From assembly GCF_963666195.1 (NCBI RefSeq), contig NZ_OY762653.1, forward strand, positions 2,840,501-2,904,500: a DNA stretch of 64,000 nucleotides. Direction: 5' to 3'. The position numbers and the translations under genes were made by a program. Origin of the DNA: Trichococcus shcherbakoviae (GTDB lineage: Bacteria; Bacillota; Bacilli; Lactobacillales; Aerococcaceae). Positions within the stretch are counted from its first letter, which is position 1. Each line of letters opens with the position of its first letter. This document shows, piece after piece, positions 27,962 through 37,416 of this stretch. The notes beneath the pieces are model-generated. The model was not told where the DNA came from, searched no databases, and worked only from the letters and a program-made list of their open reading frames with translations.

Positions 27962-27990
27962 TTGAAAAAACACCCGAACTAGAGTATAGT
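27962..27990 (+). promoter_or_regulatory. Predicted promoter of the yfmF-yfmH-ymfI operon
   Basis: -35 TTGAAA (27962-27967), exactly 17 bases, -10 TATAGT (27985-27990). Strong match. Confidence 0.7.
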
Positions 27991-28033
27991 TTTCCCTATC
28001 GACATATAAAATAGCTTACAGGACGTGAAATGG

Positions 28034-29302
28034 ATGGAATATAAATTAAAGCAAGGTGTTACGCCTTATATCGAGCCTTCCGACAAATACAAAACCGTAT
28101 TGATCCAGTACAAATTCAGGACGAGTTTCGGCGGAAAAACTGCAACCGAACGTTCTTTAGTGAAGAACATGCTTGAAACGAACAGCAAGCAGTATCCTAG
28201 CCAAAACGAGATGGATCTGAAAATGGCCAGCCTTTACGGTGCGACGCTGCATACGCAATCCCAGCGCTTCGGCAAGCAGCATGTCGTGACGTTGAGTCTA
28301 TCCGTCGTCAATGATAAATTCATCGGAGGAGACGATACACTTTTGGAAGAGGCGTTCGCTTTCCTGGAAGAAATCATCTTCAGGCCCAATGCCGAGGACG
28401 GCAAGTTCCACGAGAAGACTTTTATGAGGGAAAAGGAAAATCTGAATAATTATTTCGAGTCTCTGATCGAAGACAAATCGGCTTATGCGCGTACGCGCTT
28501 GAACCAAGTGCTGTTCGAGGGGACAGATCAAGCGTATCAAGGCATCGGTGATGCCGGCTTCCTTGAGGATATCACCTCAAGCAGCCTGTTCGAATGCTAT
28601 GAGGAGATGATCGGGTCGAATCAGCTGGATATACTCGTTTCGGGTGATGTAGCGCCTAAAAGGATATTGAACATATTGGCTGCCCAGAAGCTTTCGGACA
28701 GGAAAGAAATCGAAAAAGATGTATTCTATTTACGCGCAAAGAACACGGAACCCGTCACTTCAAGCGAAGCTCAAGACATCAATCAGGGCAAGTTGTTTTT
28801 CGGCTTTTCCTCACCCGTCTATTACATGAATGACCATTATTTTGCCGGCTTGGTTTTTGATGGACTGTTTGGGGGCTTCCCTCATTCGAAACTGTTCCAG
28901 AATGTCCGTGAAAAAGAGAGCTTGGCTTACTCGGCTTCAAGCGGCTTGGACTTTCTGCGCGGTGTCATGACTGTCGGTACCGGCATCGAATTCGATAAAC
29001 GCGAGCAGGTCGAGAAAATCGTTCTGGCGCAACTCCAAGACATGCAAACAGGGGATTTCTCGGACGCCTTGATCGCTCAAACAAAAAGCATGCTGATCAA
29101 CCACTACAAACAAAATGATGATTATCAGGGCAGAAGTTTGGCGAAACAGTACCAGGATTTCCTGATCATAGAAAATCCTCTTTCGCAGGAGCAATGGATC
29201 GCCGGTTTGAACGCGGTGACGAAGGAACAGATCGTTGCTGTTGCGGAAAAAATGACTTTGCAGGCGATATTTTTCTTGAAAGGCGAGGCTACAGATGAAT
29301 AA
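28034..29302 (+). CDS. yfmF: EF-P 5-aminopentanol modification protein YfmF (inactive M16 peptidase partner)
   Basis: A 422-residue protein of the M16 fold lacking the HxxEH zinc motif: the aligned region reads ERSLVKNMLETN. In Bacillus the YmfF/YmfH pair is needed for the 5-aminopentanol modification of elongation factor P. It would act as the non-catalytic half of a dimer with YfmH. The start is ambiguous: ATG 28034 is preferred over GTG 28025 because AGGA at 28020 fits it better. Its end overlaps yfmH by eight bases. Confidence 0.88.
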   Translation: MEYKLKQGVTPYIEPSDKYKTVLIQYKFRTSFGGKTATERSLVKNMLETNSKQYPSQNEMDLKMASLYGATLHTQSQRFGKQHVVTLSLSVVNDKFIGGDDTLLEEAFAFLEEIIFRPNAEDGKFHEKTFMREKENLNNYFESLIEDKSAYARTRLNQVLFEGTDQAYQGIGDAGFLEDITSSSLFECYEEMIGSNQLDILVSGDVAPKRILNILAAQKLSDRKEIEKDVFYLRAKNTEPVTSSEAQDINQGKLFFGFSSPVYYMNDHYFAGLVFDGLFGGFPHSKLFQNVREKESLAYSASSGLDFLRGVMTVGTGIEFDKREQVEKIVLAQLQDMQTGDFSDALIAQTKSMLINHYKQNDDYQGRSLAKQYQDFLIIENPLSQEQWIAGLNAVTKEQIVAVAEKMTLQAIFFLKGEATDE

Positions 29303-30596
29303 AGTACATTATGAGGCACTTAACGACACCGTCTATACGGAAGTATTGGACAACGGCTTGCAGGTAGTATTGATTCCGAAAAATAAGTATTCAAAAACCT
29401 ATGGCATCTTCACCACCGATTTCGGCTCGATCGACAACCAGTTTGTGCCGATAAACGGAGACAAGGAAATCAAAATTCCGGACGGCATCGCACATTTCCT
29501 TGAACATAAATTATTTGAAGGCGAAGACCATGATGCTTTTGAGGACTTCGCGAAATACGGTGCTTCAGCGAATGCTTTCACTTCCTTCACGCGGACAAGC
29601 TATCTCTTTTCGGCAACGGACAACATTTCAGAAAATACGAACAGCCTGCTTGACTTCGTTCAAGACCCGCATTTCACGGAGGAAGGCACTGAAAAGGAAA
29701 AAGGCATCATCGCTCAAGAAATCCGCATGTATGAAGATAACCCGGGTTGGCAACTTTTTTATGGGTTGCTCCGTAACCTTTATCCCGAACATCCGCTTTC
29801 CGTCGATATAGCTGGAACGGTGGAAAGCATCCAAGCAATCTCGCCGGAATTGCTGCAAACCTGTTATGATACGTTCTACCATCCGTCCAACATGAACCTA
29901 TTGATGATCGGCAATTTCGTTCCCGAAAAAATGATGGAAACGATCAGACAAAACCAAGCAGGCAAGACGTTTCTTCCTGCTAAACCGATCCAGCGCACTT
30001 TGCCGCAGGCTTCGATCCAGGACATCATTCGATACAAAGAGATCGAAATGGATGTGCAACGTCCGAAAGTGATGCTTGGTGTGAAAGGTTTGGATGCGGA
30101 TGTGACCGGAAACCAAGCCGAAAAATACAAAATCTATGGTTCGCTGTTGCTGGAATTGCTTTTCGGCCGGAGCTCCACGCATTTCATTGATCTCTACGAC
30201 AACGGTTTGATCGATGACAGCTTTGGCTACTCCTTCAATTTGGATCGTTCCTTCAACTTTATGGCGATCGAATCGGACACGGAAGAACCGAAACTGCTGG
30301 AAGATAAGCTGAAACGGATTCTCTTGGATTGGGAAACCGATGCTAATCTGACGAATGAGAAATTTGATTTGCTGAAGAAGAGCATGATCGGAGAACAATT
30401 GCAGGCTTTCAATTCCCTGGAATACATCGCAAATCACTACAGTACGCTGCTGTTTTCCGGAGCGGAACTTTTTGAAGTTGTTCCGTTGATCGAAGAAACT
30501 AGCCTGGAGGACATCCGCAGCTTCGCCGAAGGCTATCTCAAAGAACAAAATATGAGCACCTACGTAATCCTCCAGAAGGGAGCAAAACAGCAATGA
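29295..30596 (+). CDS. yfmH: EF-P 5-aminopentanol modification protein YfmH (M16 zinc peptidase)
   Basis: A 433-residue M16 peptidase with the inverted zinc motif HFLEH (about residue 67-71) and the distal Glu region EKGIIAQEIRMYEDNP. The C-terminal half repeats the fold without the motif. It forms the catalytic half with YfmF; its true peptide substrate is not settled. ATG at 29295 lies within the yfmF end, and the stop overlaps ymfI by four bases (ATGA), so the three genes are translationally coupled. Confidence 0.9.
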   Translation: MNKVHYEALNDTVYTEVLDNGLQVVLIPKNKYSKTYGIFTTDFGSIDNQFVPINGDKEIKIPDGIAHFLEHKLFEGEDHDAFEDFAKYGASANAFTSFTRTSYLFSATDNISENTNSLLDFVQDPHFTEEGTEKEKGIIAQEIRMYEDNPGWQLFYGLLRNLYPEHPLSVDIAGTVESIQAISPELLQTCYDTFYHPSNMNLLMIGNFVPEKMMETIRQNQAGKTFLPAKPIQRTLPQASIQDIIRYKEIEMDVQRPKVMLGVKGLDADVTGNQAEKYKIYGSLLLELLFGRSSTHFIDLYDNGLIDDSFGYSFNLDRSFNFMAIESDTEEPKLLEDKLKRILLDWETDANLTNEKFDLLKKSMIGEQLQAFNSLEYIANHYSTLLFSGAELFEVVPLIEETSLEDIRSFAEGYLKEQNMSTYVILQKGAKQQ

Positions 30597-31318
30597 AAGC
30601 CGCTTTGGTGACGGGTGCTTCCGGTGACATCGGGACTTCCATCGCAAGGGATTTGGCCGGTTCAGGCTGGTCGCTTTACTTGCATTATCATTCCAATCAA
30701 GAAAAAATCAATCTGATGCTGGCAGAACTGCAATCGGCCTATCCCGAACAGGAATTTTATCCGCTTTGCCTGGATTTTACCGATGAAGCAGGCGTTTCGA
30801 CACTTGCTGACCATATTTTCTCGCTCCAAGCGATTGTTTTTGCGCACGGCACGACGGAATATGGGTTGCTTCAGGATATGACTTCCGAGCAAATGGATGC
30901 CTTGTGGGAAATGCACGTCAAAATGCCGATCCTGATCATCCAAGCGCTACAGGACAAAATCGCCCGCTCGCGCAACGGCCGCATCGTCTTCATCAGCTCT
31001 GTCTATGGAGAAGTCGGCAGCGGGCTCGAAGTGCTGTACAGTACCGTCAAAGGGGCGCAGATTGCCTTCGTGAAAGCCTACAGCAAGGAAGTGGCCTCAC
31101 TGGGAGTAACAGTCAATGCCATTTGTCCGGGAGCAATCGACACGCAAATGAATGCCCATCTTGAAAACGATGAAAAAGAGGCTCTTCTTGAGGAAATCCC
31201 TCTGGGGAGGATGGGAAAACCGAATGAAATCAGCTTCTGGGTATCCCAACTTCTGAAGGAAGACAGTCGCTACATGACGGGGCAGGCCATTTACGTATCC
31301 GGTGGATGGCTCAGGTAA
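30593..31318 (+). CDS. ymfI: EF-P 5-aminopentanone reductase (SDR family)
   Basis: A 241-residue short-chain dehydrogenase: N-terminal TGASGDIGTSIA cofactor motif, FAHGT in place of NAG, catalytic Ser in FISSVYGE, and YSTVK as the YxxxK motif. In this gene context it corresponds to YmfI, which reduces 5-aminopentanone on EF-P to 5-aminopentanol. The EF-P gene itself is not in the window. Ends shortly before the rodZ promoter. Confidence 0.88.
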   Translation: MKAALVTGASGDIGTSIARDLAGSGWSLYLHYHSNQEKINLMLAELQSAYPEQEFYPLCLDFTDEAGVSTLADHIFSLQAIVFAHGTTEYGLLQDMTSEQMDALWEMHVKMPILIIQALQDKIARSRNGRIVFISSVYGEVGSGLEVLYSTVKGAQIAFVKAYSKEVASLGVTVNAICPGAIDTQMNAHLENDEKEALLEEIPLGRMGKPNEISFWVSQLLKEDSRYMTGQAIYVSGGWLR

Positions 31319-31351
31319 AACAGCATTGGAACTCCTGGTGAGGGAATTTTA

Positions 31352-31360
31352 TGGTATAAT
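31352..31360 (+). promoter_or_regulatory. Extended -10 promoter of rodZ
   Basis: TGGTATAAT at 31352-31360 is a perfect extended -10; no good -35 at 17 bases. Confidence 0.55.
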
Positions 31361-31404
31361 ATCCATGGTAACTTCGGGATTTGCAAGTGAAGGCAGGTGA
31401 AGAA

Positions 31405-32280
31405 ATGGTTCAAATTGGGGAAATCCTAAAAAGTGCTAGACTTTCCAAGGGATACACATTGGATGATCTACAGCAGATGACTAAAATACAGAAGCGGTAT
31501 CTGATTGCGATAGAAGAAGGCGATTTTGAGATTATGCCGGGCAATTTCTATGTGCGTGCCTTCATCAAGCAATATGCAGATACTGTGGGCTTGGATGGCG
31601 ACCGCTTATTGGGGGACCATGCAAGTGTGATTCCGGAAATACATGGGAGCAGCCAAGCGGAAGATTCCGGTTCTTTTTCTCCCAGTCGCTCCGAAACTAA
31701 AAGAGCTTCAAAAAAGACGAATTTTAATTATGGCGGCTCCGTCCAAAGCCAGCTGCCGACTTTTCTGTTGGTTGTGGCGGTAGTTGCCATCGTACTTGTG
31801 GTCTGGCAGGCTACATTGAACGATGACGATGAGCAGGTTCAGATCGAAGTGGCTTCGAACATCAGCCAAACAACTATGGCATCGCAAGCGACGGTTTCAA
31901 GCGACATAGAGCAGGCAGACAGTGCCGTTGTCGCAGAACAAACAGCGCAGGTGAATTTGGTCTCGTCTGCCGATGGTTATGCGGAATATGACATCACCAG
32001 CTTGTCGCTGCCCTCAGAGTTGAAAATCTCGGCGGTGGCAGGAGGCAGTTCCTGGATCAGCGTAAGCGTGAACGGGATCGTCCAAGAGCCTTCCGGCATC
32101 GTGGACAGTGAAAACCCACTGACGGTCGCTTTGCCGTTGAACACAAGCGAGATCGAAGTGATAGTCGGCGTAATGCCGGCAACGATCATCGAACTGGCTG
32201 GCACAGTAGTCACAATGCCAGCCGATCATCAAGAGATTCAGACCCAAACCTTATCCTTTACCGTCAAAGGTGCAGAATAA
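31405..32280 (+). CDS. rodZ: RodZ-like membrane protein (HTH, one TM, DUF4115)
   Basis: A 291-residue protein: N-terminal Xre-type helix-turn-helix (residues 1-75, [20 protein letters not shown] ... [12 protein letters not shown]), a basic stretch, one transmembrane helix (about 118-138), a Thr/Ser/Gln-rich linker, and an extracellular DUF4115 domain. RodZ links MreB filaments to the cell-wall elongation machinery. ATG at 31405 has AGGTG upstream. The position before pgsA and cinA matches ymfM in Bacillus. Confidence 0.88.
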   Translation: MVQIGEILKSARLSKGYTLDDLQQMTKIQKRYLIAIEEGDFEIMPGNFYVRAFIKQYADTVGLDGDRLLGDHASVIPEIHGSSQAEDSGSFSPSRSETKRASKKTNFNYGGSVQSQLPTFLLVVAVVAIVLVVWQATLNDDDEQVQIEVASNISQTTMASQATVSSDIEQADSAVVAEQTAQVNLVSSADGYAEYDITSLSLPSELKISAVAGGSSWISVSVNGIVQEPSGIVDSENPLTVALPLNTSEIEVIVGVMPATIIELAGTVVTMPADHQEIQTQTLSFTVKGAE

Positions 32281-32309
32281 GTCAGGGTACATTAAAGGAG
32301 TTGCAGAAG

Positions 32310-32888
32310 TTGAATTTACCTAATAAATTGACAGCGTTGCGGATCTTTATGATTCCGTTGTTCATGATCATCACCTTGGTTCCTTTCGATTGGGGCACGC
32401 TTGAAATTGCCCAATCACAGATTGCTGTCAATCAACTGGTCGGAGCCGCTATCTTTGCCATCGCCAGTTTTACGGATTGGCTGGATGGATATATCGCCAG
32501 AAGGGACGGCTTGGTGACCAACTTCGGGAAATTTGCTGATCCCTTGGCGGATAAGATGCTTGTCGCCACTGCCTTGATCGTGCTTGTCGGCCAAGGTTTG
32601 GCTCCATCGTGGGTCGTCAGCATCATCATCAGCCGGGAGTTGGCGGTCACAGGCTTGCGCCTCTTGCTTGTGAAGGAAGGCGAAGTCATGGCAGCGGCGT
32701 GGCCGGGGAAAATCAAAACGGCGACACAAATGGTAGCCATCATTTTGTTGTTCGTGGATAACTTTCCTTTTCAGGCAACCGGCATTCCGGTTGCGGACAT
32801 CATGTTGTATGTTTGCTTAGTTTTCACCATCTACTCAGGGGTGGATTATTTCGTCAAAAATAAACACGTTTTTGTCGGATCCATGTAG
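32310..32888 (+). CDS. pgsA: CDP-diacylglycerol-glycerol-3-phosphate 3-phosphatidyltransferase
   Basis: A 192-residue integral membrane enzyme that makes phosphatidylglycerol phosphate, the committed step to phosphatidylglycerol and lipoteichoic acid anchors. The CDP-alcohol phosphotransferase signature is complete: DWLDGYIARRDGLVTNFG followed by KFADPLADK. The start is TTG at 32310, nine bases after AAAGGAG; another TTG at 32301 touches that site. It follows rodZ by 29 bases and ends at an unusual branched terminator. Confidence 0.95.
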   Translation: MNLPNKLTALRIFMIPLFMIITLVPFDWGTLEIAQSQIAVNQLVGAAIFAIASFTDWLDGYIARRDGLVTNFGKFADPLADKMLVATALIVLVGQGLAPSWVVSIIISRELAVTGLRLLLVKEGEVMAAAWPGKIKTATQMVAIILLFVDNFPFQATGIPVADIMLYVCLVFTIYSGVDYFVKNKHVFVGSM

Positions 32889-32899
32889 TTTTTATAAAT

Positions 32900-32974
32900 A
32901 AGAAGGGCTGGGTTGCATCAGGGTGCAATCCGAACAAAAGGAAACGCGATTCTTTTGTGCCCTTCTTTTTTCTT
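32900..32974 (+). terminator. Branched (three-way junction) intrinsic terminator after pgsA
   Basis: The outer stem AAGAAGGGC (32900-32908)/GCCCTTCTT (32959-32967) encloses two hairpins: GGGTTGCA/TGCAATCC (32910-32931) and ACAAAAG/CTTTTGT (32934-32958). A T run follows. Confidence 0.7.
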
Positions 32975-33041
32975 TATCTTTTTTATGTGATTGAAGCTTT
33001 TGTATTATTTGAGCGAATACTATGGATGTGAGGGATTAAAT

Positions 33042-34298
33042 ATGAATGCAGAAATCATTTCAGTCGGAACGGAATTGTTGATGGGGCAAATAGTGAATTC
33101 GGATGCGGCATTCATCGCCAAGGAACTGACCGGTCTGGGCATAGACTCCTATTATCAGACAGTTGTCGGCGATAATCCGGGAAAAATAAAAGACGTGATC
33201 AAAATAGCTGAATCACGAAGCGACCTGTTGATTTTCACAGGAGGGCTCGGACCCACCCGGGATGACTTGACCAAACAAACTGTGGCGAATCACCTCGAGG
33301 AAGAACTCGCCATGGATGAAGCGGGTTTGGCGCATATCCGGCAATGGTTCGAACGTTCGGGAAGGAGCATGACTGAAAACAATGAGCTTCAAGCTTTAGT
33401 GTTCAGGAGCGGTATTGTCTTCCCGAACCCGATTGGGCAAGCGCTGGGCACCTATACCGAAAAGGATGGGAAAGGTTATTTGCTGCTGCCGGGCCCGCCA
33501 AGAGAACTTGAGCAGATGTTCCTGCAATTTGTGAAGCCGTTCCTTTCCAGCAAGTATGAAGATCAGCAAGTCATCTCATCGCAGACGCTCCGCTTTTTCG
33601 GAATCGGCGAGTCTAGCTTGACAACGCTTTTGGATGACTTGATCCGCAATCAGACCAATCCAACGATAGCCCCATATGCCGGGAAATACGAAGTGACTTT
33701 GAGAATCACCGCAAACGCTGCAACAGAGGCGATCTGCAGTGAACTATTGGATGAAAAAAAAGCGGAAATATTGGCGCTTGTAGGTGAATATTATTACGGC
33801 GACGGTGACGAATCCAGCCTTGCCGAAGTGGTGGGGAAGAAATTATTGGAGGGCAAACAATCAATCAGTGCGGCTGAGAGCTTGACCGGAGGGCTTTTTC
33901 AAGCCGAACTCGTCAAGGTTCCCGGCATAAGCGAAGTTTTCGCGGGCGGCATCGTTTCTTACCAAGAAAACGCTAAGCAAAAGGTCCTTGGCGTTCCGGA
34001 ACACATTCTCGAGACATACGGGATGGTCAGCGCGGAATGCGCGATGGCGATGGCAGAACGTGCGCGCGAGTTGTTTGATACTCAGTTGGCCATTTCTTTC
34101 ACGGGCGTTGCCGGGCCTGATCAACTGGAGAACAAGCCAGCCGGGACGGTATGGATTGCTTTAAGCCAAAAAAATGGACCGACTGCTGTCCAAGGCTTCC
34201 AATTTTCCCGCGATCGCCTTGGGAACAGGGAACAGGCAGTCATGCAGGGGTTTGATATGATTCGACGGTATTTGATGGATTCTGATTTCGAAAAATAA
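33042..34298 (+). CDS. cinA: CinA: competence/damage-inducible protein, nicotinamide-nucleotide amidase
   Basis: A 418-residue two-domain protein. The N-terminal MoCF-like domain shows AEIISVGTELLMGQI and FTGGLGPTRDD; the C-terminal CinA amidase domain shows SAAESLTGGLF and FTGVAGPD. The enzyme recycles nicotinamide mononucleotide, and in streptococci it is co-transcribed with recA during competence. The ATG at 33042 has GAGGG upstream; the frame extends to 32991 without a ribosome site. recA follows after 104 bases that hold its own LexA box and promoter. Confidence 0.94.
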   Translation: MNAEIISVGTELLMGQIVNSDAAFIAKELTGLGIDSYYQTVVGDNPGKIKDVIKIAESRSDLLIFTGGLGPTRDDLTKQTVANHLEEELAMDEAGLAHIRQWFERSGRSMTENNELQALVFRSGIVFPNPIGQALGTYTEKDGKGYLLLPGPPRELEQMFLQFVKPFLSSKYEDQQVISSQTLRFFGIGESSLTTLLDDLIRNQTNPTIAPYAGKYEVTLRITANAATEAICSELLDEKKAEILALVGEYYYGDGDESSLAEVVGKKLLEGKQSISAAESLTGGLFQAELVKVPGISEVFAGGIVSYQENAKQKVLGVPEHILETYGMVSAECAMAMAERARELFDTQLAISFTGVAGPDQLENKPAGTVWIALSQKNGPTAVQGFQFSRDRLGNREQAVMQGFDMIRRYLMDSDFEK

Positions 34299-34302
34299 AA
34301 AA

Positions 34303-34316
34303 CGAACATCTGTTCA
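34303..34316 (+). promoter_or_regulatory. LexA (SOS) box upstream of recA
   Basis: CGAACATCTGTTCA matches the Firmicutes consensus CGAACNNNNGTTCG except the last base. It lies eight bases upstream of the recA -35. Confidence 0.75.
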
Positions 34317-34324
34317 CTTTATTC

Positions 34325-34353
34325 TTGCTTTTTTGTCCGGAAAAGGATAGTAT
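34325..34353 (+). promoter_or_regulatory. Predicted promoter of recA
   Basis: -35 TTGCTT (34325-34330), 17-base spacer, -10 TAGTAT (34348-34353). Confidence 0.6.
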
Positions 34354-34402
34354 TACGTTGTGGTGTTAATGCATGCAAATGAAAGCTTGGAGGAAACAAT
34401 TG

Positions 34403-35473
34403 ATGGCTAATTTAAATGAAAATAGACAAAAAGCCTTGGATGAGGCTCTGAAAAAGATAGAAAGAAATTATGGCAAAGGGTCCGTCATGAAGCTTGGCGA
34501 AAAAGTGGACACACAAATATCCACTGTACCCAGTGGTTCGTTGGCTCTTGATGTTGCGTTGGGCGTAGGCGGCTATCCAAGAGGCCGTATCATCGAAGTG
34601 TATGGTCCTGAATCATCAGGTAAAACAACCGTTGCGCTGCATGCGATTGCCGAAGTGCAAAAAAAGGGTGGCGTTGCTGCATTCATCGATGCTGAGCATG
34701 CTTTGGATCCAAAATATGCTGCAGCTTTGGGTGTGGATATCGACGAATTGTTGCTTTCCCAACCGGATACAGGTGAACAAGGCCTGGAAATCGCGGATGC
34801 TTTGGTTTCATCAGGGGCTGTCGACATCGTGGTCATCGACTCGGTTGCCGCATTGGTACCGCGTGCTGAAATAGAAGGCGAAATGGGAGACTCCCATATG
34901 GGTCTGCAGGCACGTCTGATGTCCCAAGCTTTACGGAAACTATCCGGATCGATCAACAAAACAAAAACGATCGCAATCTTCATCAACCAAGTCCGTGAAA
35001 AAATCGGCATCATGTTCGGGAATCCGGAAACGACGCCAGGAGGAAGAGCGCTTAAATTTTACGCTACTATCCGTCTGGAAGTCAGAAGAGCGGAACAGAT
35101 CAAGAGCGGAACAGAAATCATGGGTAACCGCACAAAAATCAAAGTAGTAAAAAACAAAGTTGCGCCGCCATTCAGGACAGCTGAAGTGGACATCATGTAC
35201 GGGGAAGGCATTTCCCAAGTCGGCGAAATCATCGATATGGCCTCAGAGAAGGATATCGTCAACAAGAGTGGCGCTTGGTATGCCTACAAAGGGGAACGCA
35301 TCGGCCAAGGCCGCGAAAATGCAAAAAAATTCCTGACAGAGCATCCAGAGATGAGAGCTGAAATCGAGAAGCTTGTCCGTGACGAATACGGCATAGGCGA
35401 TAAAAAAGCGGTAGAGGCAAAAGAAAAAGAAAAAAGCGAGCCGGTTGAATCGGTCGATCTGTTGGACGAGTAA
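34403..35473 (+). CDS. recA: Recombinase RecA
   Basis: A 356-residue recombinase that forms filaments on single-stranded DNA, drives strand exchange and triggers LexA self-cleavage. Walker A is GPESSGKTT (from residue 68), followed by [33 protein letters not shown], and loop L2 [14 protein letters not shown]. The C-terminus is acidic and Lys/Glu rich. The ATG at 34403 is preceded by TTGGAGGA; an ATG at 34373 in frame lacks such a site and is not part of the family. Own promoter with LexA box; terminator follows. Confidence 0.98.
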   Translation: MANLNENRQKALDEALKKIERNYGKGSVMKLGEKVDTQISTVPSGSLALDVALGVGGYPRGRIIEVYGPESSGKTTVALHAIAEVQKKGGVAAFIDAEHALDPKYAAALGVDIDELLLSQPDTGEQGLEIADALVSSGAVDIVVIDSVAALVPRAEIEGEMGDSHMGLQARLMSQALRKLSGSINKTKTIAIFINQVREKIGIMFGNPETTPGGRALKFYATIRLEVRRAEQIKSGTEIMGNRTKIKVVKNKVAPPFRTAEVDIMYGEGISQVGEIIDMASEKDIVNKSGAWYAYKGERIGQGRENAKKFLTEHPEMRAEIEKLVRDEYGIGDKKAVEAKEKEKSEPVESVDLLDE

Positions 35474-35485
35474 AAAATATTTTTC

Positions 35486-35520
35486 AAGAGGCCGGGACCA
35501 AAATCCGGGCCTCTTTCTTT
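35486..35520 (+). terminator. Intrinsic terminator of recA
   Basis: AAGAGGCCGGGA/TCCGGGCCTCTTT with one internal mismatch, then a T-rich tail. Confidence 0.8.
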
Positions 35521-35591
35521 TTTCAAAATCGGAAAAAAGGGCAATATCGAAACAGGTTTGAATGTATTTTGGTTATGTTACCGTTTTATCG

Positions 35592-35620
35592 TTGACATGT
35601 CAGTATTCTACGTTTAGAAT
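35592..35620 (+). promoter_or_regulatory. Predicted promoter of rny
   Basis: Perfect -35 TTGACA (35592-35597), 17-base spacer, -10 TAGAAT (35615-35620). The start codon is about 88 bases after the predicted transcript start, so there is a sizeable leader. Confidence 0.75.
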
Positions 35621-35714
35621 GAATTTATGTGTATCGCTTCATTCTGCACATTGTAAAACTAATTTTTATTCATTTTTTTTGACAACAAAATTAAATAGAT
35701 ACGGAGGTGAAACT

Positions 35715-37274
35715 ATGGATATATGGACTTTAGCCTTCGCTATCATAGCTTTAATTTTTGGTGTCGTTGTCGGATATTTATATCGAAAATCGAATCACGA
35801 AAAAGAAATAGCTGGTGCCAAAAATACCGCTTCCCAAATTCTTGAAGATGCTCGTAAAGAAGCAGAAACAACAAAAAGAGAAGCTATGTTAGAGGCGAAG
35901 GATGAGAACCACAAATACCGCTCAGAAATAGAAGATGAATTGCGCGAACGACGCGGTGAGGTTCAAAAACAAGAAAATCGATTGATCCAAAGGGAAGAAA
36001 ATTTGGATAGAAAAGATACCAGTCTTTCGAAACGTGAACAATCTATCGAGTCAAAAGAGGATAATCTTGTCAAAAGACAAAACGCTTTAGTTTCTGAGGA
36101 AAATCGCATTCAAGCATTGGTGGAAGAGCAACAACATGAACTGGAAAGAATCGCTACCTTATCACGTGAAGATGCAAGAAACATCATCATGGATGAAACG
36201 GAAAATCAACTTTCGCATGAAATTGCGGTCATGATCAGAGAATCCGACCAAAAAGCGAAAGATGAAGCAGATCGTAATGCGAAAAACATTATCCTGCAGG
36301 CGATCCAAAGAAGTGCAGCCGATTTAGTTTCGGAAGCAACAGTTTCAGTTGTTACACTGCCTAACGATGACATGAAAGGCCGCATCATTGGCCGCGAGGG
36401 AAGAAACATTCGGACTTTGGAGACCTTGACAGGTATTGACCTGATCATCGATGATACGCCAGAAGCTGTCGTGTTAAGCGGATTTGATCCTATCCGAAGA
36501 GAAATTGCGAAAATGGCTTTGGAGAAATTAATTCAAGATGGACGTATCCATCCTGCGAGAATTGAGGAAGCAGTTGAGAAAGCCCGTAAGGATATGGATG
36601 AACGCATAAGAGAAATCGGCGAACAAGCAACTTTTGAAGTTGGCATCCATTCTTTGCATCCTGATCTGATTAAAATTTTGGGACGTCTGCATTTCCGCAC
36701 TAGTTATGGACAAAATGTCCTGAACCACAGCATCGAAGTCGCAAAACTTTGCGGCGTAATGGCTGGGGAACTAGGCGAAGACATCAATCTGGCCAAACGT
36801 GCAGGTCTGCTGCATGACATCGGAAAAGCTCTCGATCATGAAATAGAGGGTTCGCACGTTGAAATCGGCGCAGAAATCGCCCAGAAATACAAAGAAAATC
36901 CGGTTGTCATCAATGCAATTGCCTCACATCATGGCGATGTTGAAGCAAACTCAATCATATCAGTATTGGTCGCATCTGCTGACGCTTTATCTGCTGCTCG
37001 TCCGGGCGCAAGAAGTGAATCTCTGGAAAACTACATCCGCCGCTTGGAGAAACTGGAAGCAATTTCGAACAGTTTTGAAGGCGTAGCAAGCAGTTTTGCT
37101 ATCCAAGCAGGAAGAGAGATCCGCGTCATGGTCAAGCCAGACCAACTTGACGATTCTCAAGCTATTCGTGTAGCTCGCGAGATTAGAAAGAAAATCGAAG
37201 AAGAACTAGATTATCCGGGACACATCAAGGTTACGGTTATACGCGAAACAAGAGTAATTGAATATGCCAAATAA
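35715..37274 (+). CDS. rny: Ribonuclease Y
   Basis: A 519-residue membrane-tethered endoribonuclease that starts mRNA decay. Order: transmembrane helix (about 4-24), long coiled coil (about 30-200), KH domain ([19 protein letters not shown]), and HD domain ([12 protein letters not shown]). ATG at 35715 has a perfect GGAGGTGA; the open frame upstream (from 35562) is untranslated leader. The position before ymdB matches Bacillus. Confidence 0.96.
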   Translation: MDIWTLAFAIIALIFGVVVGYLYRKSNHEKEIAGAKNTASQILEDARKEAETTKREAMLEAKDENHKYRSEIEDELRERRGEVQKQENRLIQREENLDRKDTSLSKREQSIESKEDNLVKRQNALVSEENRIQALVEEQQHELERIATLSREDARNIIMDETENQLSHEIAVMIRESDQKAKDEADRNAKNIILQAIQRSAADLVSEATVSVVTLPNDDMKGRIIGREGRNIRTLETLTGIDLIIDDTPEAVVLSGFDPIRREIAKMALEKLIQDGRIHPARIEEAVEKARKDMDERIREIGEQATFEVGIHSLHPDLIKILGRLHFRTSYGQNVLNHSIEVAKLCGVMAGELGEDINLAKRAGLLHDIGKALDHEIEGSHVEIGAEIAQKYKENPVVINAIASHHGDVEANSIISVLVASADALSAARPGARSESLENYIRRLEKLEAISNSFEGVASSFAIQAGREIRVMVKPDQLDDSQAIRVAREIRKKIEEELDYPGHIKVTVIRETRVIEYAK

Positions 37275-37284
37275 TTAAAAACCA

Positions 37285-37311
37285 AACGGGACAGCTTCTT
37301 GTCCCGTTTTT
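37285..37311 (+). terminator. Intrinsic terminator of rny
   Basis: AACGGGACA/TGTCCCGTT, six-base loop, T run. Confidence 0.88.
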
Positions 37312-37355
37312 TGCTTTTTATGGATATCCCGGTTGATGGGCAAGGGCCCAACGGC

Positions 37356-37384
37356 TTATCTAAACGGACAAAATATGTTACTAT
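37356..37384 (+). promoter_or_regulatory. Predicted promoter of ymdB
   Basis: -35 TTATCT (37356-37361), spacer 17, -10 TACTAT (37379-37384). Confidence 0.45.
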
Positions 37385-37416
37385 AAAAAGACTAGAATTT
37401 AGAGAAGAGGCTGAAG

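Noticed and set aside
32900-32974. T-box or riboswitch in front of cinA
   Set aside because: No T-box AGGGTGGNACCGCG motif; the structure ends in a U-run terminator that follows pgsA.
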